Source: Frankia alni ACN14a (GTDB lineage: Bacteria > Actinomycetota > Actinomycetes > Frankiales > Frankiaceae). From it: 64,000 nucleotides of DNA. The notes beneath the pieces are model-generated. The model was not told where the DNA came from, did no database searches, and saw only the letters and a list, made by a program, of their open reading frames with translations. The DNA is taken from positions 1,978,962 to 2,042,961 of the forward strand of contig NC_008278.1 in assembly GCF_000058485.1 (NCBI RefSeq). The letters run 5' to 3'. A program made the position numbers and the translations under genes. How positions within the stretch are numbered: the first letter of the stretch is position 1; every line of letters begins with the position of its first letter. Positions 1 to 8,888 of this stretch are shown one piece after another.

Positions 1-309
1 GACCCGAGCCTGCGCTGGCCGCAGATGCTTCTGGTCACGGCCCTGACCTTCGGCGTGACCTTCGCCCTCCACCACTTCGTCATTCTGCGGTCGCCCTTTC
101 TCCGCAAGATCTTCAACGGAAAGTTCCCCGCCGGTCGCCGTCAGGGAGGCCGCCACGGCGACCGCCGGCCCGCTGCGGCGTCCGCCGCCAGGACTGCGAC
201 CGTCACGGCCGCAGGGTCGGAGTCCGAGCGGACCCAGCCGCTGCGCTGGCTTCCCTCGGCCCCCCACCTGGACCCGGAACGGACCCAGCAGCTCCACTGG
301 ATTCTCTGA
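1..309 (+). CDS. C-terminal fragment of a membrane protein, possibly acyltransferase-3 family
   Basis: The window opens inside this gene. The frame is open from base 1 and closes at TGA 307-309, leaving about 102 residues. They begin with one hydrophobic segment (LLVTALTFGVTFALHHFVI) followed by a basic patch (RSPFLRKIFNGK) and a disordered Ala/Arg/Thr-rich tail. A last transmembrane helix followed by 'lr.lf.gk' resembles the end of acyltransferase-3 (OafA-like) membrane proteins, but the catalytic part lies outside the window, so the family is a guess. The tail contains two similar 'ERTQ(P/Q)L(R/H)W' copies, suggesting an internal duplication. Confidence 0.5.
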   Translation, partial: DPSLRWPQMLLVTALTFGVTFALHHFVILRSPFLRKIFNGKFPAGRRQGGRHGDRRPAAASAARTATVTAAGSESERTQPLRWLPSAPHLDPERTQQLHWIL

Positions 310-468
310 TGTCCTGGCCGACAGTCGAACCTGAGATGTAGCAGCAGCGTGACGACCGCGCGCAGGCGGGCGTGGGAGATTTGCCATCCGGTCTGAGGAC
401 TCCGCGGACCCGACCTTTTGGATCATGGTCCGCGAACCGCAGGCCAGGGGTACCGACACCCTGCTGGG
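310..468. other. Spacer before tRNA-Arg, no gene seen
   Basis: This non-coding spacer lies between the end of the left-edge gene and the 3' end of the minus-strand tRNA. No ribosome binding site with a plausible frame is visible. The stretch 542-779 on the other side of the tRNA is likewise without a supported gene and should hold the tRNA promoter. Confidence 0.5.
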
Positions 469-541
469 TGCGCCCGGCAGGGATCGAACCTGCGACCTGG
501 TGCTTAGAAGGCACTCGCTCTATCCACTGAGCTACGGGCGC
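469..541 (-). tRNA. tRNA-Arg(UCU)
   Basis: The reverse complement folds as a 73-nt tRNA without encoded CCA. The 7-bp acceptor stem GCGCCCG/CGGGCGC (541-535 with 476-470) is perfect. The D-arm is GCTCAGTGGATAGAGC, the anticodon loop CTTCTAA has the anticodon UCU at 508-506, and the T-loop is TTCGATC. The discriminator base is A. The first anticodon-stem pair (A27-C43) is mismatched, but the other four pair. It decodes the AGA family, rare in such a GC-rich genome. No other tRNA is adjacent. Confidence 0.95.
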
Positions 542-779
542 GTTGGTACAGGAGGGGCCTACCGGGAAGCTCCGCCCAGCGTAGCAAGCCCTGACCAGGT
601 ACTGGACACGCGGGGACGCGTCGCCGGCCGGTGAGTCGGGGCGACCACGTGGAGGTGCGGGGGAACGGCGAGGGACTGGGCGCGCCCCGGTTCTCTGGTC
701 CGACCGGGCGATACCGAGGACGAGAGGCCGGGGCGCGGAAGGTTGAGGTCCGGGAGGTTGAGGCGCGGGTGGCCGAGGG

Positions 780-1679
780 TCAGGAGGCCAGGCGGGACAG
801 GTCCTCGAATTCGACATCGGTGAGTTCGACGCCGGCAGCGGCGATGTTCTCCTCCAGATGGGCCACCGACGACGTGCCCGGAATGGGCAGCATCACGGGG
901 GAGCGGCGCAGCAGCCAGGCGAGGGCGAGCTGGGCGGGGCTGGCGCTGTGGTGCTTGGCGGCGGCGTCGAGAACGCTGCCGGGAAGGGCGAGCCGGCCGG
1001 TGTCGACCGGGTTCCACGGAATGAAGCCGATGCCCTCGCGGTCGGAGTAGTCGAGGACGTCCTCGGCGGTCCGGAAGGCGAGGTTGTAGCGGTTCTGCAC
1101 GCTGACGATCGGAACCAGGGTGCGGGCGTGGGCCAGCTCGGCGACGCTGACCTCGGACAGGCCGATATGGCGGATCTTCCCCTCCTGCTGCAGCGCGCGC
1201 AGTTCACCGAGGGAGTCCTCGACGGGGGTGTCGGGGTCGATGCGGTGGAGCTGGTAGAGGTCGATCCGCTCCAGCTTCAGCCGGCGCAGCGACATCTCCA
1301 CCTGCTGGCGCAGGTAGGCGGGGCGAGCGACGGGAGCCCACCGGTTCGGACCCTGCCGGGTCAGGCCGCCCTTGGTCGCGATGACCAACCCCTCGGGGTA
1401 GGGGTGCAGCGCCTCGGCGATCAGCTCCTCGCTGACGTGCGGGCCGTAGGAGTCGGCGGTGTCGATGAAGTTCACGCCGAGCTCCACCGCCCGCCGCAGC
1501 ACGGCGCGGGCCTCGGCCGGATTGGCGGGGGGACCCCAGATGCCGGGGCCGGTGATGCGCATGGCGCCGAACCCGAGCCGGGTGATCGGCAGGTCGCCGC
1601 CGAGCAGGAAGGTGCCGCTGCCGGCAGCCGTGGGGGCGCCGTCCGGGCTCGTGGTCGAGCTGGTCGTGGTCGTCGACAT
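780..1679 (-). CDS. Aldo/keto reductase
   Basis: A 299-residue NADPH-dependent aldo/keto reductase with a TIM-barrel fold, cytoplasmic. The catalytic tetrad is visible: D73 and Y78 in [10 protein letters not shown]103 in ATKGG, and H145 in LYQLHRID. The C-terminal cofactor-binding part ([18 protein letters not shown]) is intact. The start is the ATG at 1679-1677, which has a GGAGGA box 5 nt upstream; an in-frame extension to 1781 is Arg/Pro-rich and unlikely. The sequence resembles the YajO/oxidoreductase-type AKRs of actinomycetes. The substrate cannot be read from sequence. It is divergent from ssb across a 400-bp spacer. Confidence 0.9.
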   Translation of the reverse strand: MSTTTTSSTTSPDGAPTAAGSGTFLLGGDLPITRLGFGAMRITGPGIWGPPANPAEARAVLRRAVELGVNFIDTADSYGPHVSEELIAEALHPYPEGLVIATKGGLTRQGPNRWAPVARPAYLRQQVEMSLRRLKLERIDLYQLHRIDPDTPVEDSLGELRALQQEGKIRHIGLSEVSVAELAHARTLVPIVSVQNRYNLAFRTAEDVLDYSDREGIGFIPWNPVDTGRLALPGSVLDAAAKHHSASPAQLALAWLLRRSPVMLPIPGTSSVAHLEENIAAAGVELTDVEFEDLSRLAS

Positions 1680-2078
1680 CGCTGTCCTCCGGATACGACG
1701 GTGCTGGTGGGGAACCGCCTCGGCGAGAGGTGACCGCCGGGCGTCGGGTGGGGCGGGTGAGCGCCGGGTCAGGCGCCGCATCGTCCGATCGGGCCATGGC
1801 CGGGCATCTCGCCGACCTACGGATCGGCAACCGGGCGTCCAGGAACGGTGTTCCCGCTCCGGTCGTCCCTACTGCTCGTCTGGCCCGGGCGGGTCCGGGC
1901 GACCGCGGGCGCAGTGGCCCGAAGCGGGGATACGCGGGGGATGGCGGGGTGTGGACGGTCGCCGGTTATCCACAGCCCGACGGTCGGGGCTTCCGGGGTC
2001 GCTCCTGGCGGCCCACAGTGGAACGACGCCGGCGCGACGCAGCGCCGGCACCTTCCTCCCTGATCCGAGGAGCACACC
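1680..2078. other. Divergent spacer between aldo/keto reductase and ssb
   Basis: This 399-bp region should carry both divergent promoters. It contains a perfect DnaA-box nonamer (1966-1974) and a short palindrome GGAAC-GGT-GTTCC at 1842-1854. Apparent frames across it are Arg/Gly/Pro-rich and have no ribosome binding sites, so I see no gene. Confidence 0.5.
1966..1974 (+). promoter_or_regulatory. Perfect DnaA-box nonamer upstream of ssb
   Basis: TTATCCACA at 1966-1974 matches the bacterial DnaA-box consensus in all nine positions and lies about 105 bp upstream of the ssb start. A perfect nonamer of this A/T content is uncommon in such a GC-rich sequence. A single box is not an origin; it could be a DnaA control site on ssb or chance. 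Confidence 0.45.
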
Positions 2079-2798
2079 ATGCTCGACACGACCATCACCC
2101 TCGTCGGCAACCTCGTCGAGGACCCGGAGCACCGGACGACGACGAACGGTGCGTCGGTGTGCAGCTTCCGCCTGGCCTCCACGCCGCGCCGCTTCGACCG
2201 ATCCGAGAACCGGTGGGTCGACGGCGCCACCCTGTTCCTTCGGGTGTCCTGCTGGCGGCAGCTTGCCGACAACGTCGCCGCGAGCCTCGTGCGCGGGGAC
2301 CGGGCGCTGGTCTACGGCCGGCTGCGGCAGCGCTCGTTCGAGACGAGCGAGGGCGAGCGGCGCGTCAGCTACGAGATCGACGCCGACGCCGTCGGCACGG
2401 AGCTGACCTGGCACGCGGCGCGCTCGCAACGGCTTGCCCGGCGGCCGGCGACGCCCGCGGCCGCACCGGTCGAGGCCACCGGGCTCAGCCTGCCCGGCGG
2501 CGGTCCGCTGGTCGACCTGCGCGAGTCGGCCGAGATCGGCCTGCCGCAGCCGGAGCCCGTCGCCTCGGTCGCGGGCACCGGCGGAGGGCAGGGCCTGGTG
2601 CCCGCCCTGACGAGGGACGTGCAGCCGATCGGGGTCGCCGCGATCGGGTCGTCGGCGGTCGGCCTGGTGCCGGGGGCGGCGGCACCACGGGCCGATGCCC
2701 TGAGCGGGGGAGGAACGGGAGCGACGCCCTTCCCGTCCGGCTCGGGAGTGGATGGCTCCCCCTGGCGCGCGTACTCCGCCGTCGCTGAGCAGCGCTAA
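2079..2798 (+). CDS. ssb: Single-stranded DNA-binding protein
   Basis: A 239-residue SSB that coats single-stranded DNA during replication and repair. The N-terminal OB fold (about residues 1-115) is clear: TTITLVGNLVEDPEHR, then RLASTPRRFDR, then LRVSCWRQLADNVAASLVRGDR and VYGRLRQRSFE. The ATG at 2079 has a GAGGAG box 6 nt upstream. The C-terminal 120 residues are low complexity. The usual acidic DDDIPF-type tip that recruits partner proteins is absent, and the protein ends SAVAEQR. That suggests a paralogous SSB (SsbB-like) rather than the main replicative one. Confidence 0.88.
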   Translation: MLDTTITLVGNLVEDPEHRTTTNGASVCSFRLASTPRRFDRSENRWVDGATLFLRVSCWRQLADNVAASLVRGDRALVYGRLRQRSFETSEGERRVSYEIDADAVGTELTWHAARSQRLARRPATPAAAPVEATGLSLPGGGPLVDLRESAEIGLPQPEPVASVAGTGGGQGLVPALTRDVQPIGVAAIGSSAVGLVPGAAAPRADALSGGGTGATPFPSGSGVDGSPWRAYSAVAEQR

Positions 2799-2821
2799 TC
2801 ACTTTAAGTCCGATTGTGACT

Positions 2822-2835
2822 CCAATAAGTATTGG
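2822..2835. promoter_or_regulatory. AT-rich palindrome CCAATA-AG-TATTGG
   Basis: Positions 2822-2827 and 2830-2835 form a perfect 6-bp inverted repeat with a 2-nt centre, inside an unusually AT-rich patch (about 2796-2835) immediately after ssb. It looks like an operator for a dimeric repressor and implies that the next gene starts downstream, near 2879 or 2888, not at the GTG at 2816. Confidence 0.4.
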
Positions 2836-2878
2836 TGGGGTGGACCTGCCTCCGGCGCCGTCGGCGGCGCTGGGTACC

Positions 2879-5140
2879 GTGCCGGGAGTGAGCAGCCCGC
2901 ACGAGAGCAGGCGGCCCGCACCCGCGCCCGCCGAGCCGGACTCCGGTCTGGTGCCGCCGGCCGTCCCGGCGCAGCGGGCGGTTCGGGGAAGGGTGCCCGC
3001 GGGCGGTGGCGGAGGGCCGGGCGGGGACGCCCTCGGCCGGCGCCTGTGGGGGCGCCTCGCCGTCGCTCCGGCCGCGGCACGGTACGTCGCGGTGCTCGCC
3101 GTGCTGAGCGCCGTCGCGGCCGTCGTGCTGCGGCACACCGTCTTCCCGCTGCTGTCGGTCAACAACGACGAGGGCATCTACCTGTTGCACGCCCGGACGC
3201 TGGCCGAGGGCAGGCTGTTCCCGCCCGCGCCCCGTCCCGCGCAGTCCTACCTGCCGTGGCTCGGCACCGTCGTCGACGACCACTACGTCCTGAAGTACAC
3301 GCCCTTCGTGCCCGCAGTCTTCGCGGCCAGCCTGTTCGTCGCCGGCAGCATCGACCCGGCGCTGGCCGTCATCGCCGCGGCGGCGGTCGTCGTCACCTAC
3401 CTGCTCGGCGTCGAGCTGTCGGGCAGCCGCAGGGTCGCGGCGCTGGCCGCGACCCTGCTCGCCCTGTCCCCGCTGGTGCTCCTGCAGAGCGCCATGGTGC
3501 TCAGCTATCTGCCGGCGCTGGTCCTGCTCCAGGCGACCGTGCTCGGAGTGCTCCGAGGCCGGCGGTCACACCGTGCGCCTCCCGTGGTGGGCGCCGGGGT
3601 CGCGCTGGGCGTCGCCGCGGCGGTGCGGCCGTACGACGTCGTGCTGCTGCTGGCACCCCTCGCGGTCTGGCTGCTGGTGGCCTCGGCCGGGCGGCGCTGG
3701 TGGCTGCTGCGCTGGCTGATGTGCGGCCTGGCCGCGCCGGTGGTGATCGTGCTGCTCACGAACGCGGCGGCGACCGGGAACCCGTTGCGCCTGCCGTTCG
3801 CGCTGCTCGAACCCGACGATCGGATCGGCTTCGGGCTGCGCAAGCTCTACCCGGCCGACGGGCGGCACGACTTCGGCCTCACCGACGGCCTGAGCTCCGT
3901 CGGTGACCATCTGTGGCTGCTCGGCGGCTGGGCCTTCGGCGGCGTCGTGCTTGCGGCGGCGTCGCTCGCCGCCGCAGCGCGGCGGCGGCTGTCCGCGCCG
4001 GCCGCGATGCTCGGCCTCGGCGGCCTGGTGTTCCTGATCGGGTACGTCGGCTTCTGGGGAGCGTGGAACGCCGCCGAGCTGTGGGGCGGCATCCGCTTCG
4101 TCGGCCCGTTCTACATGGTCGCCGTCCTCGTCCCGCTCGTGCACCTCGGGGCGATCGGATGCGCGTGGGGCGCGGCTGCCCTGGTCGCCCGTGGACGCCG
4201 GCTCGGGTTCGCCGCGTTCGTCCCGGTGGTGGCGGCCGTCGTCGCCCTGACGATCGTGGTCCTCACGGGGGCGGTGCGCGACAATCTGGCGTTGACCGGC
4301 AACGACCGGGACCTGCGCGCCATGCTGCGCCGGCTGCCGGATCGGCCGCTGGTGTTCGTCGCGGCGAACCCGGCGTTCCTCGGTCATCCCACCCCCGTGA
4401 CGGCCAACGGCCCGGATCTCGACGACCCGGTGCTCTACGCGATCGCCCGTGGCGTCGACGACCTGACCGTGGTCGCGGACCACCCCGAGCGGCCGGCCTA
4501 CCTGCTGCGCCTTGCCCCTGCGTACGACCGATCGCCCGGGTCGCCGTCCACGGCGCGGGTCGAGCGACTCGCTGTCCGCGCCGGGGATCGGGTGGCGGCG
4601 ACCGTCGCCGTCGCGGCCGGCGCCGCGCCCCCCCGCAGTCGGTCCGCCCGGCTCGTGCTCACCGCCGGCCGTGACCGCCTGTCCCTCCCGGTCGACCCGC
4701 GGACGGCGACGTCGCTGACGTTCACCATCGACGACGACGGCCTCGACGTGAACGACCTTGCCGTGAACAACGCTGCCGTGAACGACCCCGCCGTCGATGA
4801 CCACGACACGGGCTCGGCCCGCGCGGGTGCGGCGCGCAGACCGCCCGCTCGCCCGACGGCGACGGTGGTGCGCGGCGGTCGCGGCACCTCCGTCACCGTG
4901 ACGCTGTACGCGACGGACCGCCTGGGGCGCGAGCGCACCGTCGACCAGCAGATCCTCCCCGTGCGGCTCGCCGCGGGCCGCGGCGCGCCGGACCGGGACG
5001 AGCCCGCGGTCACGGTGCTCGGGTCGGTGGGGCAGGTCGACGAGGTCGGCACGGGTGCCCGGCCACCGCTGCGGGTCACCCTCGCCGACGCCGGTGGCGC
5101 CCGAGGGGCGAAGCCACGGACAGGCGGGAGAGCCGAGTGA
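2879..5140 (+). CDS. Large GT-C-like membrane protein (PMT/ArnT-type glycosyltransferase)
   Basis: About 753 residues. An N-terminal basic/Pro-rich segment is followed by about ten hydrophobic helices and, after about residue 480, a hydrophilic C-terminal domain. Just after the first helix comes VNNDEGIYLLHARTLAEG, the acidic DE pair in the first extracytoplasmic loop typical of GT-C enzymes of the PMT/ArnT class. These transfer sugars from polyprenyl-phosphate donors. AAVRPYDVVLLLAP also fits the family. The start is uncertain: GTGs at 2816, 2879 and 2888 are in frame, none with a clear ribosome binding site, and the palindrome at 2822-2835 argues against 2816. It ends one base before the convergent DUF1254 gene. 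The C-terminal repeat NDLAVNNAAVNDPAVDD is low complexity. Donor and acceptor are unknown. Confidence 0.7.
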   Translation: MPGVSSPHESRRPAPAPAEPDSGLVPPAVPAQRAVRGRVPAGGGGGPGGDALGRRLWGRLAVAPAAARYVAVLAVLSAVAAVVLRHTVFPLLSVNNDEGIYLLHARTLAEGRLFPPAPRPAQSYLPWLGTVVDDHYVLKYTPFVPAVFAASLFVAGSIDPALAVIAAAAVVVTYLLGVELSGSRRVAALAATLLALSPLVLLQSAMVLSYLPALVLLQATVLGVLRGRRSHRAPPVVGAGVALGVAAAVRPYDVVLLLAPLAVWLLVASAGRRWWLLRWLMCGLAAPVVIVLLTNAAATGNPLRLPFALLEPDDRIGFGLRKLYPADGRHDFGLTDGLSSVGDHLWLLGGWAFGGVVLAAASLAAAARRRLSAPAAMLGLGGLVFLIGYVGFWGAWNAAELWGGIRFVGPFYMVAVLVPLVHLGAIGCAWGAAALVARGRRLGFAAFVPVVAAVVALTIVVLTGAVRDNLALTGNDRDLRAMLRRLPDRPLVFVAANPAFLGHPTPVTANGPDLDDPVLYAIARGVDDLTVVADHPERPAYLLRLAPAYDRSPGSPSTARVERLAVRAGDRVAATVAVAAGAAPPRSRSARLVLTAGRDRLSLPVDPRTATSLTFTIDDDGLDVNDLAVNNAAVNDPAVDDHDTGSARAGAARRPPARPTATVVRGGRGTSVTVTLYATDRLGRERTVDQQILPVRLAAGRGAPDRDEPAVTVLGSVGQVDEVGTGARPPLRVTLADAGGARGAKPRTGGRAE

Positions 5141-6475
5141 TCAGTGGACGCGGCGGATCGGTGGCGGCGCGTACGTGCCGTCGAGCACGTCCTCGCCGGG
5201 GCTGTGGATCCGCAGCGTGGGACGGAAGTCGCCGGTCGCCGCGGGCAGCCAGTTGGCCTGCTCGGCCTCGTCGGACGGGGGGTCGCTCTGGATGAGGACA
5301 CGGACCGAGCCGTCCGGGCCGCGGCGCAGGTCGCGGGTGCGACTGCCCAGGGAGTACCGGTGCAGGGGATTGTCCACCAGATAGTAGTCGGGGGCGTCGT
5401 ACATCGTCACCGACCATTCCGCCGCCGGGGGCGGCGGCGCCAGATCGAGGACGTAACGGTGGGCGCCCGTCAGCCGGCGGCCCTCGACGTCCACGAGGCA
5501 GGTCGCCTCGATGCTCTCGTAGCCGTGGGTCGCGCCGATCGGCTGACGGGCCGCCATCGCCCGGGCCAGTCGCGCCTGGTCGCGGTCGGTCATCCGCCAG
5601 GCCGACTCGTCGCGGGTGCCCGGGCCCAGGCGGTCCAGGTTGAAGTCGAGGGCATGCGGGGTGCTCGACCAGCCGTTGCTCAGCGCCCGCCCGGCCTGGG
5701 CGACGCGCTCGAGCCCGTCGCGGCCGGCGCGCAGCCCGCCGCGCAGCGACCAGGTGAGCGCCGGATCGGGATCGACGTACGGCGAGGGATCATCAAAGAT
5801 CCCGAGCGGGGCGAAGCGGCGCGCGTAGTCGGCCTCGGCCGGCGGCGGCGGACAGGCCCGCAGCCAGATCCGCAGCTCCTCCCAGAACCGCAGGTCGTCG
5901 CAGACGCTCTTCGAATGCTCCGGCGGTCCCTCCGCTCGGCGCGCGTCCGGGTCCAGGGAACGCAGCCGGAGCTCGTCCTGGAGCCGGTGGACCGGGCGGG
6001 CGTCGGCAGGGTCGTCGAGGCCGAAGCGGCCGATCACGGTCAGCAGCCGGGTGGGCGCCTCGAGGCGGATCAGGTCCGGTGGCGTCGGCTCCGTCCAGCC
6101 GGGCGGCACGAGCACGTAGGACCCACCGCGCCCGGCGCCGGTCCGTCGCCCCGCGTAGGCGAAGTTGTTGCGCCAGGCGTCGACGAACAGCAGCAGGCTG
6201 TACCGGTCACCGCTGTCCGGGACGGACAGGACCAGCGGGCCCGGGGCGAGGTCGACCTGGGCCAACGAGTGCAGCACGCCCGCGTTGATGCCGACGAACG
6301 CCGAGCGCGGGCCCGGAAGGTCACGCACGTGGGCGAAGGCGTTGAACCCGGCGGGTGCGAGCAGCCCGATCCCCTCGGCGGCGAACAGCCCGATCAGCCG
6401 GACGTTGCTCACCAGCGGGTAGCCGAAGACGTACGCCTCGGCCGCCAGCCCGAACCGGTGGTCATCCGCCCGCAT
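5141..6475 (-). CDS. DUF1254/DUF1214 domain protein
   Basis: A 444-residue protein with both signature domains. The DUF1254-like N-terminus has EAYVFGYPLV and YSLLLFVDAWRNNFAYAGRR. The DUF1214-like C-terminus has YDAPDYYLVDNPLHRYSLG, then LIQSDPP, and near the end LRIHSPGEDVLDGTYAPPPI. The biochemical role of this family is unknown. Unlike many members it shows no signal peptide, so it is probably cytoplasmic. It abuts the convergent membrane-protein gene (stop codons adjacent at 5140/5141). No obvious ribosome binding site precedes the ATG at 6475, so a downstream start is possible. Confidence 0.82.
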   Translation of the reverse strand: MRADDHRFGLAAEAYVFGYPLVSNVRLIGLFAAEGIGLLAPAGFNAFAHVRDLPGPRSAFVGINAGVLHSLAQVDLAPGPLVLSVPDSGDRYSLLLFVDAWRNNFAYAGRRTGAGRGGSYVLVPPGWTEPTPPDLIRLEAPTRLLTVIGRFGLDDPADARPVHRLQDELRLRSLDPDARRAEGPPEHSKSVCDDLRFWEELRIWLRACPPPPAEADYARRFAPLGIFDDPSPYVDPDPALTWSLRGGLRAGRDGLERVAQAGRALSNGWSSTPHALDFNLDRLGPGTRDESAWRMTDRDQARLARAMAARQPIGATHGYESIEATCLVDVEGRRLTGAHRYVLDLAPPPPAAEWSVTMYDAPDYYLVDNPLHRYSLGSRTRDLRRGPDGSVRVLIQSDPPSDEAEQANWLPAATGDFRPTLRIHSPGEDVLDGTYAPPPIRRVH

Positions 6476-6670
6476 ACCTGCCCGCCCGCCGCCTCTCGCC
6501 GTCCGGTGTCGGCTCTCGTACCGTCCGTGCCCGCAATCGGGTGGCGGTATCCCACCGAGGCCGCGAGTCCGGCGGCAGCGGGCGGGAACGGGCTGCGAAT
6601 CGGCGGCGGGCGGTCACGCCACCGATCACCGCCGCGAGGATGGTCGCCGCGATGCCCTAGGGTTGACGAC

Positions 6671-8353
6671 ATGGCGCAGTACGTCTTCCAGTTGCGCAAA
6701 GCGCGCAAGGCCCACGGTGACAAGGTCATCCTCGATGACGTGACCCTGGCATTCCTGCCCGGAGCGAAGATCGGGGTGGTCGGTCCGAACGGGGCGGGGA
6801 AGTCGTCCCTGCTCAAGATCATGGCTGGGCTCGACCAACCGAGCAACGGCGAGGCGATCCTCAGCCCCAGCTACTCCGTGGGCATGCTCGCCCAGGAGCC
6901 GGCGCTCGACGAGACCAAGGACGTTCGCGGCAACGTCGAGGACGGGGTGCGCGAGATCCGTCGGGTGCTCGCCCGCTACGAGGAGATCAACGAGAAGATG
7001 TCCGCGCCCGACGCGGACTTCGACTCGCTGCTCACCGAGCAGGCCGAGCTCATCGACAAGATCGAGGCCGCCAACGCCTGGGAGCTCGACAGCCAGCTCG
7101 ACCAGGCGATGGACGCGCTGCGGCTGCCCCCGGGCGACGCCGACGTGTCGCTGCTGTCCGGCGGTGAACGGCGTCGGGTCGCCCTGTGCAAGCTGCTGCT
7201 CGAGGCGCCCGACCTGCTGCTGCTCGACGAACCGACCAACCATCTCGACGCGGAGAGCGTCGCCTGGCTCGAGCAGCACCTGGCCCGCTACGCCGGCGCC
7301 GTGCTCGCCGTCACCCACGACCGGTACTTCCTCGACAACGTCGCCGGCTGGATTCTCGAGCTCGACCGGGGCCGTGCCCACGCCTACGAGGGCAACTACA
7401 CCACCTACCTGGAGGCCAAGGCCGCTCGGCTCAAGGTCGAGGGCCAGAAGGACGCCAAGCGGCGCCGGGTCCTCGCCCAGGAACTCGAGTGGGTCCGCTC
7501 CAACCCGAAGGCCCGCCAGACCAAGAGCAAGTCACGTCTGTCCCGCTACGAGGAGTTGGCCGCCGAGGCGGACCGGGCTCGTCCGCGCGACTTCGAGGAC
7601 ATCCAGATCCCGCCCGGCCCGCGGCTGGGCAACCAGGTCATCGAGGCCAAGGGCCTGGCCAAGGGGTTCGACGGCCGTCCGCTCATCGAGGACCTGTCGT
7701 TCACCCTGCCGCGTGGTGGCATCGTCGGCGTGATCGGCCCCAACGGGGTCGGCAAGACCACGCTGTTCACGATGATCACCGGGCAGGCGACCCCCGACGC
7801 GGGCAGCCTCGTCATCGGTGACACCGTCGACATCGCCTACGTCGACCAGTCCCGGGCCGGTCTCGACCCGAAGAAGAACGTCTGGCAGGTCGTCTCCGAC
7901 GGCCTCGACCACATCGTCGTCGGCAAGGTCGACTTCCCCAGCCGGGCGTATGTGTCGTCGTTCGGATTCAAGGGCCCGGACCAGCAGAAGCCCGTCGGCG
8001 TGCTGTCCGGTGGCGAGCGCAACCGGCTCAACCTCGCCCTGACCCTCAAGCGCGGCGGCAACGTGCTGCTCCTCGACGAGCCCACCAACGACCTCGACGT
8101 GGAGACCCTGCGTTCGCTGGAGGACGCGCTGCTGGAGTTCGCCGGCTGCGCCGTGGTCGTCTCCCACGACCGCTGGTTCCTCGACCGGGTCGCCACCCAC
8201 ATCCTCGCCTGGGAGGGCACCGACGAGGACCCGGCCCGCTGGTTCTGGTTCGAGGGCAACTTCGCCGACTACGAGACAAACAAGATCGAGCGGCTCGGCC
8301 AGGAGGCCGCCCGCCCGCACCGCGTCACCTACCGCAAGCTCACGCGCGACTGA
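6671..8353 (+). CDS. ettA: Energy-dependent translational throttle protein EttA (ABC-F)
   Basis: A 560-residue soluble ABC-F protein with two nucleotide-binding domains and no membrane part. NBD1 has Walker A GPNGAGKSS (about 39-46), signature LSGGERRR (about 162) and Walker B LLLLDEPTNHLD (about 182-193). NBD2 has GPNGVGKTT, LSGGERNR and LLLDEPTNDLD. The linker between them (about 240-310), with WVRSNPKARQTKSKSRLSRYEE, is the EttA-type P-site tRNA-interaction segment. EttA binds the ribosomal E site and gates the first elongation step according to energy charge. Start is the ATG at 6671, the start of homology; the frame is open far upstream but Arg/Gly-rich. A strong hairpin follows the stop. 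Confidence 0.96.
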   Translation: MAQYVFQLRKARKAHGDKVILDDVTLAFLPGAKIGVVGPNGAGKSSLLKIMAGLDQPSNGEAILSPSYSVGMLAQEPALDETKDVRGNVEDGVREIRRVLARYEEINEKMSAPDADFDSLLTEQAELIDKIEAANAWELDSQLDQAMDALRLPPGDADVSLLSGGERRRVALCKLLLEAPDLLLLDEPTNHLDAESVAWLEQHLARYAGAVLAVTHDRYFLDNVAGWILELDRGRAHAYEGNYTTYLEAKAARLKVEGQKDAKRRRVLAQELEWVRSNPKARQTKSKSRLSRYEELAAEADRARPRDFEDIQIPPGPRLGNQVIEAKGLAKGFDGRPLIEDLSFTLPRGGIVGVIGPNGVGKTTLFTMITGQATPDAGSLVIGDTVDIAYVDQSRAGLDPKKNVWQVVSDGLDHIVVGKVDFPSRAYVSSFGFKGPDQQKPVGVLSGGERNRLNLALTLKRGGNVLLLDEPTNDLDVETLRSLEDALLEFAGCAVVVSHDRWFLDRVATHILAWEGTDEDPARWFWFEGNFADYETNKIERLGQEAARPHRVTYRKLTRD

Positions 8354-8358
8354 CGCCT

Positions 8359-8398
8359 CGCCGCCACCCGGGCCGGGAAAGCAGCCCGGGTGGCGGCG
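8359..8398. terminator. Bidirectional hairpin terminator after ettA
   Basis: Perfect 15-bp GC-rich arms (8359-8373 and 8384-8398) enclose a 10-nt loop. There is no T-tract, as is common for actinobacterial hairpin terminators. It separates the convergent ettA and globin genes. Confidence 0.75.
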
Positions 8399-8431
8399 GT
8401 GCTGTCGTCGGCGGTGCCGTCGTCGGCGGGC

Positions 8432-8869
8432 TCAGTCGGCGCGGTTCTGCAGCGAGTTCGCCGCCATCTGCAGGTAGTCCCAGAGCGTCTTGTACTGGTC
8501 GGGCGGCAGGCCCAGGGAGTCGACCGCCGCGCGCATCACGACGAGCCACGCGTCGCGCTGCGCCGGGCCGATCGCGAACGGCACGTGCCGCATCCGCAGC
8601 CGCGGGTGGCCCCGCAGCTCCTGGTAGTCGCTCGGGCCGCCCCAGTACTGGATGAGGAACAGGCGCAGGCGATCCTCCGCCCCCGCCAGGTCGTCCTCCG
8701 GATACAGCGGACGCAGCACCGGATCGTTCGCCACCCCCTGATAGAACCGCGCGACCAGCCTGCGGAACGTCGGTTCACCACCGACCGCGTCGAAGAAGGT
8801 CGTGGTGGTGGGCTGGGCCGGTGTGGGGGGCTGGCTCACGCCTCCATTGTGCGTCACATCGGCGCGCAT
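8432..8869 (-). CDS. glbO: Group II truncated haemoglobin (trHbO)
   Basis: A 145-residue truncated haemoglobin, closely matching mycobacterial GlbO along its length: [15 protein letters not shown], then [21 protein letters not shown], then [14 protein letters not shown] with the proximal His, then [13 protein letters not shown] and [10 protein letters not shown]. The conserved Trp and Tyr of group II proteins are present. It binds haem and is likely to handle O2 or NO in the cytoplasm. The start is uncertain. ATGs at 8899 and 8869 are in frame, as is a GTG at 8839, the last with TGGAGG only 1 nt upstream. Homology begins near the GTG. Confidence 0.9.
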   Translation of the reverse strand: MRADVTHNGGVSQPPTPAQPTTTTFFDAVGGEPTFRRLVARFYQGVANDPVLRPLYPEDDLAGAEDRLRLFLIQYWGGPSDYQELRGHPRLRMRHVPFAIGPAQRDAWLVVMRAAVDSLGLPPDQYKTLWDYLQMAANSLQNRAD

Positions 8870-8888
8870 CCGGCCCGCCGCTGCGCTC

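Noticed and set aside
203-817. 204-residue minus-strand frame across tRNA-Arg
   Set aside because: It runs straight through the tRNA gene and consists mostly of Pro, Arg and Ser.
1842-1854. GGAAC-GGT-GTTCC as a LexA (SOS) box
   Set aside because: Actinobacterial LexA sites need GAAC-N4-GTTC; the spacer here is three bases, so the half-sites are out of register.
5144-6670. 509-residue N-terminal extension of EttA
   Set aside because: The extension is antisense to the DUF1254 gene, and EttA homology begins exactly at ATG 6671.
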